Source of the DNA: JBEHWX01 sp048498995 | GTDB taxonomy: Bacteria > Bacteroidota > Ignavibacteria > OLB7 | NCBI GenBank assembly: GCA_048498995.1 | Contig: JBEHWX010000038.1 | Span: forward strand, 1 to 50,279 | Reading direction: 5' to 3' | Length of the DNA stretch: 50,279 bases | Shown: positions 1 through 6,969 of the stretch, piece by piece | Layout of the letters: every line of letters begins with the position of its first letter | How positions within the stretch are numbered: the first letter of the stretch is position 1 | The notes under the pieces: generated by a model | Seen by the model: the letters and a program-made list of their open reading frames with translations, nothing else | Told to the model about the DNA's origin: nothing | The model's database searches: none | Position numbers and translations under genes: made by a program

Positions 1-84
1 AGCCCAATTCGTTCTCCTTTAGCCCGAAAGCGGCCCGCGTCGGTATCGCTACATCGCGATGTCATCCATGAACATCGCACGGCA

Positions 85-1344
85 TCACCGCGCCACGATC
101 ACGCTCCCTCGCACGCGACGCGCGCCGGCAACGATCTCGTAGGCGTAGAGCCCCGGCATCAGCCCATCGGTAGGAACGGAGATCGCGGAGCTCGCGTCAT
201 CACTCATCGCCTCCAGCGCGAGCCCGCCGATCGCGGAATAGAGGCGGAGCCTCGCTCCCGACGCCCGAAGCAGGCCCCCGGTAAAGGTGAGACGATCCCG
301 CGCCGGCTGCGGCGCGATCGTCAGCCCCTCATCGTCGGCGACCGGTGAGGCAACGGCGGCCGGACGTGACAGATCGAACTCGGCATAGACAGGCAGATGC
401 GCCGAGGCGATCCGGAGCGCTCTGGCGATTTCGGCCGGCACCGCCTCGTTCACGCCGTCGTCCACCGCGCGGCCGAAGTGCCGTCCGTCGTTGCCGAAGA
501 CCGTGTAGCTGCCGGGCCTGATCGTGTTCATGAGCGATGGAGTAACGAACAGGATATCGGGACGATCGACGAGCCCCGCCGACGACGGATCCTCGGCGGC
601 GCTTCGGGTGGAGTAGGTATGATGCCGGGCAAGCTCCGCATTGCCGCGCCAGGTGCCGGAGATGCCGGCCGGATCGCGAAAGGGGCTGTCGGTCCGCACC
701 GTGTCGGCCAGCAGCGCGTAGGCAAGCTCCTCGGTCGTCGCGGAGTTGATCACGGCGCCGAGCGCGAGGAAATGATACGAAGGCATGGTATAGCCCCGAT
801 CGCGATAGACGGTGGCGTCGGCCACGCGAGCGGCGGATGTGGCCGAGTCGCCCCCCTCCGGCAGATCGATGGTCAGGAAGTTGAGCCCGCGACCGGGGGG
901 ATCGAAGACCGGATCGTTCAGCCAGATCCCACTTGCATCCAGCACTCTTCCCGGCGTCGACAAGGGAAGCCACGTCTCGGAGCCCCCAACGGGGAGCGAA
1001 TTCACGTTGAGGTAGAAGCTGCCGCAGACCGTGCAGAGGTTGGCATATTCCGGAATGGTGAGCCGATAGTAGCTCGGCTCGATCGACATCACGTCCTGTG
1101 TAAACGCGCTCACCCCCGCCGCCCCGTTCAATCCTTGCACGATCAGCAGATCGGGATGCACCGCCATGATCACCTGGCGGAGAGCGTCGATCCGCGCGGG
1201 CGGCTCGGAGGCTCCATAGGAGCCGAGGTTGTACGAGCAGATCCGCACCCGCGTCCATTGGGCACGCGCGGTGGTGAAAGAGATCGCCAGACCGACGCAG
1301 AGCAGCAGCAGGCATGGGATCACGTGGCGGTGAACAAGACTCAT
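85..1344 (-). CDS. Secreted T9SS cargo protein with degenerate endonuclease/exonuclease/phosphatase-like fold
   Basis: 419 aa. The start at 1344 is chosen because it gives a clean signal peptide (basic start, hydrophobic run, cut near ARAQ); a longer open frame to 1452 adds an unlikely tail. The middle resembles the endonuclease/exonuclease/phosphatase (EEP) family: an early SYNLG strand, then PDLLIVQ, and near residue 340 SAHLPVYAEF. Expected catalytic positions are altered: the family QE is QG and the family SDH is SAH, and no GDFN-type motif is visible. The last 80 residues form a T9SS type A sorting domain (IAPQPARDRL at the start, GLYAYEI and SVIVAR at the end). Inference: an exported, probably non-catalytic binding or matrix protein carried over the outer membrane by T9SS. 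The fold call is moderate; the secretion call is firm. Confidence 0.75.
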   Translation of the reverse strand: MSLVHRHVIPCLLLLCVGLAISFTTARAQWTRVRICSYNLGSYGASEPPARIDALRQVIMAVHPDLLIVQGLNGAAGVSAFTQDVMSIEPSYYRLTIPEYANLCTVCGSFYLNVNSLPVGGSETWLPLSTPGRVLDASGIWLNDPVFDPPGRGLNFLTIDLPEGGDSATSAARVADATVYRDRGYTMPSYHFLALGAVINSATTEELAYALLADTVRTDSPFRDPAGISGTWRGNAELARHHTYSTRSAAEDPSSAGLVDRPDILFVTPSLMNTIRPGSYTVFGNDGRHFGRAVDDGVNEAVPAEIARALRIASAHLPVYAEFDLSRPAAVASPVADDEGLTIAPQPARDRLTFTGGLLRASGARLRLYSAIGGLALEAMSDDASSAISVPTDGLMPGLYAYEIVAGARRVRGSVIVAR

Positions 1345-1540
1345 GGCGATGCTCCCGGACATCATGTGACGCGGAATGATCCGCTCCTCCGTTCGAAAGA
1401 GCGGAGGGGCCGGGTGGGTCGACCACCGTGGCCCCTCGCACGCAACGATCATGCGGCCGGGCCGATCCTGACATCCGGAGATTTCTTTCGACGATCCCTT
1501 GCGAAACTTCGGAAGCCATCGGATTCAGCCGAGCCCAGCC

Positions 1541-2338
1541 TCACTCCGTGACCGTGAACTTGATGTCGTTGGAGCTCTCGGCGAGCTTCTGGTCGTCGCC
1601 GTTGAAGGCCTCGAGCTGCCAGTTATATGTCCCCTTCGGGAGCGGCTTGCCCGGATGGAACGACGTGCCGTCGACCCGCTCGCCGATGTAATCGGCCGTG
1701 ACGGAATCCTCCTCGGGGAAGAGGCTGAGCTTGTAGTAGGCGGCGTCCGGATAGGCCGGCCAGGTCAGCTCCAGGTTCTTCGCGCTCGTGGTCGAGCCCG
1801 GCTTCGGGGAGCTCACCTTCAGATCGCTCTTGAAGAGACTGGTCGGAGAGATGAAGAGCGTCTTGCCGGCCTTCACCTCGTAGGTCGCCGACTGGAGTCC
1901 GCCGATGCCGGTGGCCGCGAAGACGTACCGATCGGTCTCGAACACGCGCGCCGCCAGCCCCTCGTAGACCTTCGGCTCCACGTTGGCCAGGAGGTACTCG
2001 CCGTCCTTGTCGGTCCGGACCGAGTAGCTCTTGCCGTCGCATCCGCCGAGGAAGCGGTTGAATTTCTCGCACAGCTTCACCTCGATCCCCGCGACCGGCT
2101 TGCCGTTGTAGAGTACCTTCCCCTGCACGTTGCCGGTGCCGGGTGCGGGGGTGGCCTTGGCGTCGCCGTCGTAACTGGCGCCGGTCGCGGCGGCCGCCGC
2201 CGCCGTGTCGGATGTGGCCGCGGCGGTATCGGACGATCCGTTCGCGGGCTCGGCGTTGCGTCGATCGCCGTTGCATCCGATGAGGAGAACCATGAGCGCC
2301 GCGCCGATGCTGGCGGCTGGCCATGTGCTGAGCTTCAT
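1541..2338 (-). CDS. Lipoprotein with carboxypeptidase-regulatory-like and fibronectin-III-like domains
   Basis: 265 aa. A type II signal peptide ends in the lipobox LIGC with the lipidated Cys at residue 22. A low-complexity Ala/Thr/Ser linker follows (about 25-65). Next comes a carboxypeptidase-regulatory-like beta-sandwich (NVQGKVLYNGKPVAGIEV ... TDKDGEYLLANV) and a C-terminal FN3-like domain (SSPKPGSTT ... LTWPAYPDAAYYKLSLF). These folds carry no catalytic site and usually serve as envelope structural or binding modules. It is divergent from the multicopper oxidase gene across a 485-bp spacer, so the two may share regulation, but nothing in the sequence proves it. The exact role is unknown. 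Confidence 0.8.
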   Translation of the reverse strand: MKLSTWPAASIGAALMVLLIGCNGDRRNAEPANGSSDTAAATSDTAAAAAATGASYDGDAKATPAPGTGNVQGKVLYNGKPVAGIEVKLCEKFNRFLGGCDGKSYSVRTDKDGEYLLANVEPKVYEGLAARVFETDRYVFAATGIGGLQSATYEVKAGKTLFISPTSLFKSDLKVSSPKPGSTTSAKNLELTWPAYPDAAYYKLSLFPEEDSVTADYIGERVDGTSFHPGKPLPKGTYNWQLEAFNGDDQKLAESSNDIKFTVTE

Positions 2339-2823
2339 GTGAGGATCCTTCTGTTGGTTCGCGGAGAGATCGGGAAGCGGATGTCCGGGTGCGTCGACAT
2401 CCTTCCGGGAGTCATCGGGGCATCGCCGGCGGCCTGCTCGGTCGGGCCCGGATTCCGGCGGAGAAAGGACGTCGAGAGATGCCGGCTGTAACGGCCGGTA
2501 TCGGCCGGGGATCGAAGCCGGACCGGCACGGGCGATCCACGCCCGATCGGGGCACGACCAGGCATGACCGGCCCGACCGACACGGAGCACCGATCGCGAT
2601 GGTTGTACACTCCCCGCGGATCTCCTAATTTCGGACGGTCTCTTCGATTCCGTGCTTCGATGTATCCGAACATCGGAGCAATCACCCGCCGGATCCGTCG
2701 TTCTTGCTCCCTGCAACTCTTCAACCGTGGGGCAACGTCTGCCTCGTGGGATGGCTATCGCCGTCGGGCGGGCGGAATCGTTGTGTCCGTTGAAGGACAA
2801 TCCCCATACACATCTCTACGAAC
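2339..2823. other. Divergent intergenic region, no gene seen
   Basis: Spacer of 485 bp between the divergent lipoprotein and multicopper oxidase genes. It must hold both promoters. A near match to the Bacteroidota -7 element (TAATTTCG, one mismatch to TAnnTTTG) lies near 2627-2634 in the oxidase direction. Short open frames here have no recognisable product. Confidence 0.5.
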
Positions 2824-4695
2824 ATGAAACAACCGCTACGGATGTACGCCGCGGCAGCGGCATTCCTTCTGTCGTCGGCGGCCACCACGCTGGCCCAGCC
2901 GATCTTCATCAACAAGATCCCGATGCCTCCCCTGATCGACGCGGCCAATGGCCCGATCAACCTGGAGATGCGGGTTACCACGCACAAGTTCAACCCCGGC
3001 AACCCGTCCGACTCGCTCAACGGCGGCACCGGCCAGCCGAACGGCATCCCCGCCTACGCCTACAACGTGGCCGGCGATTCGACCATGACGATCCTCGGGC
3101 CGACGCTGAAGCTGCATACGTTCGGCACCACCGCGATCAACGTCAAGAACCTGATCGGCGTCCCCACCACCACGCACTGGCATGGCGCCGAGGTGCCGGC
3201 GATGATGGACGGCGGACCGCATGACATGATCGCGCCGGGCGCCACCTGGTCGGTCTCGTTCAACACGCTCGACAGCGCCAGCACCATGTGGTACCATCCG
3301 CACTACCACAACATGACCATGCAGCATGTCCAGCGCGGCCTCTCCGGCATGATCATCGTCGACCTGCCGGGGGATCCGATCGCCCCGACCCTTCCGCGCA
3401 CCTACGGCGTGGACGATATCCCGGTGATCGTCGGCGACCTCGGCTTCGCCAAGGGCTCCAGCGTCGCCGCGGGGATGGAGATCGATACCACCAAGGGGAA
3501 GCGCCCGATCAACCTGATCAACGGCGTCACCAATCCCTACGTGGAGGTCCCGGCCCACGCCGTGCGCCTGCGCATCCTGAACGGCTCCACCCGCAAGGGA
3601 CTTCTGTTCGGCGTTTCCACGTCGTACGCCACGCCGTTTTCGACCCAGAAACCCTTCTATCTGATCGCCTCCGATGGCGGCTACATGTTGAAGCCGGATA
3701 CGCTCACGCAGCTTCTGGTCGGCCCCGGCGCGCGCGAGGAGATCGTGCTGGATCTGAGCAGCTACACCCCCGGCGACACGCTCTACCTCAGCAACCTGAA
3801 GGATTCGCTCCCCGGCTTCGTGATCGGCAGCCCGCAGAAAGCCGGCAACGGCTTCGGTCAGGATACCACGATCGGCACCGCGTTCCTCCAGCTCCGCGTC
3901 GTGGCCGACAGCACCTTCAAGAACTACACGCCGATCACCTCGTTCACGCCGTTCACCACGACCTGGAGCCCCGGTCTGGCCGACACGCTCAACATCGCGA
4001 AGCATCGCCTGAAGCTGCTCGAGGGAGGTGGCGCCGGCCAGGGATTCACCATCGACGGCACGCCCTACGTGATGGACGTGATCAACGATACCGTCTGCGT
4101 CGACACGAAGGAGATCTGGGCGATCAAGAACACGTCGAACACGGCGCATCCGTTCCACATCCACAAGATCCAGTTCCGCGTCCTCGACGTGACCGATTCG
4201 ACCGGCAAGAACATCGACCTTGAGACCTACGGCCTGAACGGCCCGAAGGACGACGTGCTGATCTTCCCCGGATGGACGCTCCGCTTCCTCGGGCAGTATG
4301 ACGACTACCCGAGCATGATCGATCCGATGGAGACCTACATGTACCACTGCCACATCCTGACGCACGAGGATTCGGTCGGCGGCGGCATGATGCACCAGTT
4401 CGTGGTGACCGACTGCATGGGATCCTCCACGGTCCACGAGCATGGCGAGGGAGCTCCGACCATGGAGATCGTGGCCGCGCCGGGCGCGGGGATCGCGCAT
4501 CTGAAGGGAGCCTCCTCGCGCACCAGCACCGTGAGCATCATCGACGTGCAGGGAAACCGCGTCCGCACGCAGCAGCTCCCGGCCTTCGAGGGAGACGCCA
4601 TGGTCGACATCGCCGGTCTGGCCAACGGCGCCTATCTGGTCGAGTGGATCACGCATCGCGGCGTCACCACCGGCAAGATGATGGTGACCAAGTAA
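2824..4695 (+). CDS. Multicopper oxidase with T9SS C-terminal sorting domain
   Basis: 623 aa. Oxidises a substrate (metal ion or phenolic) at a type 1 copper and passes electrons to a trinuclear copper centre that reduces oxygen to water. All four copper motifs are visible: HWHG at 118-121, WYHPHYH at 156-162, HPFHIH at 442-447, and HCHILTH at 508-514. After the last His the run is EDSVGGGMM, so the candidate axial Met lies 8 residues on instead of the usual 5. A Sec signal peptide (AAAFLLSSAATTLA) starts the protein, and the last 75 residues are a T9SS sorting domain (VSIIDVQGNRV ... ANGAYLVEW ... KMMVTK). So it should be secreted or surface-anchored rather than periplasmic. Closest general type: CueO/CotA-like three-domain oxidases. 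The substrate cannot be told from sequence. Confidence 0.93.
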   Translation: MKQPLRMYAAAAAFLLSSAATTLAQPIFINKIPMPPLIDAANGPINLEMRVTTHKFNPGNPSDSLNGGTGQPNGIPAYAYNVAGDSTMTILGPTLKLHTFGTTAINVKNLIGVPTTTHWHGAEVPAMMDGGPHDMIAPGATWSVSFNTLDSASTMWYHPHYHNMTMQHVQRGLSGMIIVDLPGDPIAPTLPRTYGVDDIPVIVGDLGFAKGSSVAAGMEIDTTKGKRPINLINGVTNPYVEVPAHAVRLRILNGSTRKGLLFGVSTSYATPFSTQKPFYLIASDGGYMLKPDTLTQLLVGPGAREEIVLDLSSYTPGDTLYLSNLKDSLPGFVIGSPQKAGNGFGQDTTIGTAFLQLRVVADSTFKNYTPITSFTPFTTTWSPGLADTLNIAKHRLKLLEGGGAGQGFTIDGTPYVMDVINDTVCVDTKEIWAIKNTSNTAHPFHIHKIQFRVLDVTDSTGKNIDLETYGLNGPKDDVLIFPGWTLRFLGQYDDYPSMIDPMETYMYHCHILTHEDSVGGGMMHQFVVTDCMGSSTVHEHGEGAPTMEIVAAPGAGIAHLKGASSRTSTVSIIDVQGNRVRTQQLPAFEGDAMVDIAGLANGAYLVEWITHRGVTTGKMMVTK

Positions 4696-4729
4696 GAGCA
4701 GGACCGCCGGCGACGCCGGCGAATACGCG

Positions 4730-4768
4730 ACGGCCGGGCATGCGCTGCATGTCCGGCCGTTGTCGTTT
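4730..4768 (+). terminator. Rho-independent terminator of the multicopper oxidase gene
   Basis: A 13-bp stem (ACGGCCGGGCATG with CATGTCCGGCCGT, one G-U pair) closes a 5-nt loop and is followed by TGTCGTTTC. It starts 34 bp after the stop codon. A smaller CGCCGGCGACGCCGGCG hairpin precedes it. Confidence 0.8.
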
Positions 4769-4829
4769 CAGGAGCGGAGATATCCGGCGATCGTGTCGCG
4801 GAGATCGCGTCGCGGAGATCGTGCCACCG

Positions 4830-5426
4830 CTACTCGTCGTTCAATCCCTTCCCCTCGAGAATCCGCGGGATGTTCTTCTCGATGCGCGCCTCCTTCGTCT
4901 TGGACTGCTTGGGAGCGGAGAAGTGGAGGAGATAGGCGCGCTGGCGTCCCGGCGTAAGGGCCTCGAACGCGGTCTTCAGCGTCGGCATCGCATCCAGTCT
5001 GGCCTTGAATTCCTCGGGCATCGTGAACTCCGAGGTCGGCTTGCGCTCCACCTTCCGTCCGGACTTCTCCACCTCGATCGCCTCGGCGACGTAGGCGGTC
5101 AGAATCGGCTCCAGCTCGGCGATCTCCTCGATGTCGGCGAAGCGGATCTGGCGTCCGGCCTGGACATTCTCGGTCTGCTGGATCAGGATCCGCTCGGGAT
5201 CGCTCATCAGCGCTCCCTTGACGAACAGCAGCGCGCAGTACTCCTTGAACTCGTGGATCAGGACGATGTTCTTTCCCTGGAGCGTGTAGCAGGGAACGCC
5301 CCACTTCAGCTCCTCGGTCAGCCCGCTGTTGAGCACGATCGCGCGGAGCTTCGCCATTTCCTTGCCCCAGGTTGTCGACCGGTTGATGTAGGAGTCGACC
5401 TTCGGGTTCTTTTCGATCTTCGGCAT
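4830..5426 (-). CDS. YdeI/OmdA-like protein with DUF1801 domain
   Basis: 198 aa. The N-terminal half (about 15-120) matches the DUF1801 type (STTWGKEMAKLRAIV, ELKWGVPCYTLQGKNIVLIHEFKEYCALLFVKG). The C-terminal part (about 130-190) matches the YdeI/OmdA type (MPEEFKARLDAMPTLKTAFEAL ... RQRAYLLHFSAPKQSKTKEARIEK). Proteins with this layout are common single-gene cytosolic proteins of unknown biochemical role, sometimes called bacteriocin-protection or OmpD-associated. No good Shine-Dalgarno precedes the ATG. It is monocistronic. A second OmdA-type protein (41096-41566) and a lone DUF1801 protein (11404-11847) are in the same window. Confidence 0.85.
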   Translation of the reverse strand: MPKIEKNPKVDSYINRSTTWGKEMAKLRAIVLNSGLTEELKWGVPCYTLQGKNIVLIHEFKEYCALLFVKGALMSDPERILIQQTENVQAGRQIRFADIEEIAELEPILTAYVAEAIEVEKSGRKVERKPTSEFTMPEEFKARLDAMPTLKTAFEALTPGRQRAYLLHFSAPKQSKTKEARIEKNIPRILEGKGLNDE

Positions 5427-5516
5427 GGTAGATTCGATACGATTGGATATCCCGCCGCGTCGTGGCGGAAATATTGATACGCACCCCGGCCCGCGGACGC
5501 TGGCAGGCGCTCACTG

Positions 5517-5742
5517 GTAGGCGCACGTCTTCAGCGTGCGCTCTTCACCCCGTGCTCTTCGCACCGCGCTCTTCGCACCGCGCTCTTCGCACCGCGCTCT
5601 TCGCACCGCGCTCTTCGCACCGCGCTCTTCGCACCGCGCTCTTCGCCCGGCGCTCTTCGCCCCGCGCTCTTCGCCCGGCGCTCTTCGCCCAGCGCAATCT
5701 CGCTACCGGGATGGCTGGGCAGCCACGGGGGGCTGCCCCTAC
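5517..5742 (-). repeat. REPIN-like two-hairpin element, copy 1 (expanded)
   Basis: The 5' part (5517-5541) is GTAG, then a perfect 7-bp stem GCGCACG/CGTGCGC around the loop TCTTCAG. The 3' part (5717-5742) is an 8-bp stem GGGCAGCC/GGCTGCCC with loop ACGGGG, followed by CTAC. On the complementary strand both hairpins keep the same order as the copies at 31 kb and 37 kb. The spacer between the hairpins has been filled by a 14-bp tandem array. Confidence 0.8.
5540..5693. repeat. 14-bp tandem array, 11 units
   Basis: Exactly 154 bp = 11 x 14 bp of GCTCTTCGCACCGC. The first unit and the last four carry substitutions; the middle units are identical. The array starts inside the flank of the first hairpin (GCTCTTC is part of the conserved element), so it seems to have grown out of that element. 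The period is not a multiple of 3 and the region lies between genes. Confidence 0.9.
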
Positions 5743-5871
5743 GGCATGGATATGTTGTGCCACGACAGCCATGCAGTCACGGAGGGAGTCACATCCATGG
5801 AGCCCCATCCACGGAGCCCCATCATCCACGGCGATACCGTGTGTGGCGTCGCGCGAAGCGGGCTCGAACAA

Positions 5872-6543
5872 TCACGCCTGACGGCTGACCATCTCGTTGA
5901 TCCAGATCGGAGCGAAGGGGGATGTGCATCCCTTCGACACCGGATAATCGCGGTAGATCCCGAGCCGCTCCCCGATGGCAATGGCGCGCTCGCGATGCTC
6001 CGGGACGTGAATGCCGATGTTGGCGAGGCACGTATTCATCGTCCACTGCGCTTCCGGCGCGGCGCTCCCCATCTCCGACTCGATGCGGTCCAGGAGCGCC
6101 GGCAGATCGAGCCCGTCGCGGTCCCTCGCGACGCGTCCGGCCGTCAGGCTCCATCCGGCGCGGGCCGCCCAGCGGTCGGAGCTTTCCATCCACGACCGGC
6201 GAAGCGCTTCCTTCTCGGGATGATCCTTGATGACGTAGGAGCTCAACCAGTCGGCGACCTGCGCGGCGTCGAGGGATCGCACCATGGCGTCCACCTCGTC
6301 GCGGGAAAGGCTCTTCGGCTTGATCAGCAGGATGGCCAGGAGCCGGGCATCGAGGTTGCCGGTATCCCACAGCGCGAGCGCCAGCTCGTGGTCGGTCTTG
6401 ATCTTCGCGGCGAGCTTCCGGATATCGCCATGCTGAACGCCGAACTGATTGTCGCCGACGCCGTTCCTCATGTTGCGCGCGCGCACCTTCTCGTTGCCGA
6501 GCGATTCCAGGTGCGCGAGCGCATCCTCCAGAGTCATGGTCAT
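5872..6543 (-). CDS. DNA alkylation repair protein, AlkD-like HEAT-repeat family
   Basis: 223 aa, the usual length for the family. AlkD-type proteins are all-helical HEAT-like DNA glycosylases that remove alkylated purines (N3- and N7-adducts) in the cytosol. Family-like features: an N-terminal VRARNMRNGVGDNQFGVQHGDIRKLAAKIK segment (about 20-49), LALALWDTGNLDARLLAILL (about 54-73), AAQVADWLSSYVIKDH (about 92-107) and WMESSDRWAARAGWSLTAG (about 117-135). Single gene, divergent from rph across a 426-bp spacer. No catalytic residue assignment is attempted beyond the family level. Confidence 0.88.
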   Translation of the reverse strand: MTMTLEDALAHLESLGNEKVRARNMRNGVGDNQFGVQHGDIRKLAAKIKTDHELALALWDTGNLDARLLAILLIKPKSLSRDEVDAMVRSLDAAQVADWLSSYVIKDHPEKEALRRSWMESSDRWAARAGWSLTAGRVARDRDGLDLPALLDRIESEMGSAAPEAQWTMNTCLANIGIHVPEHRERAIAIGERLGIYRDYPVSKGCTSPFAPIWINEMVSRQA

Positions 6544-6969
6544 GTTCGTGAATGTTCGTGATACGGATCCGCGGCGTCATGGCCGGGCTCGGAATGCCGG
6601 GTCTGCAGCGGGACGTGAAGATACTGAACCGATCCCTCCCTTGCTCGACCTCGGTCCCCGCGCGCATCGACCATCGCACGCTCGCGGATGCCGATGAGCG
6701 CCTGGCTGCGTACGCCCCGATGCCCCGCGCGCATATCGCATCGCGAGCCATGCCCCGGCGCGATGCCATGATCGAGCGCTCCACGCCCGCGATGCCCCCG
6801 AAGCCGCCCTGGCATCCCCCCGCCATCGATCGTATTTTTGTGGCTTTGTCTGAACGCGCGATGCCCATGGCCGGAGGATATCGATATCCCCATGGCCGTG
6901 CGGACCTGAGGGACAGGGTCCGGAGAAGCGCCGCGATACTCGTTCGAGAACACACAAGGGAGGAAGCGG
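6544..6969. other. Divergent intergenic region with candidate -7 element for rph
   Basis: No gene in 426 bp. TATTTTTG at 6833-6840 fits the Bacteroidota -7 consensus TAnnTTTG perfectly and points toward rph, but no clear TTTG lies at the -33 distance. It would give a 5' leader of about 120 nt. No structured leader was evident. Confidence 0.4.

Larger units (their letters stand above)
5427..5871. other. Intergenic region filled by a two-hairpin repeat element and a 14-bp tandem array
   Basis: No gene. The spacer holds one copy of the window's dispersed two-hairpin element (5517-5742) with an 11-unit tandem array inside it. Open frames across the array come from the repeat itself and are not credible proteins. 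Confidence 0.8.

Noticed and set aside
2836..4656. 606-codon open frame antisense to the multicopper oxidase gene
   Set aside because: All copper motifs are on the plus strand; the antisense product is His/Arg/Val-rich and featureless.
5540..5693. CRISPR array
   Set aside because: Units are contiguous 14-mers with no spacers.
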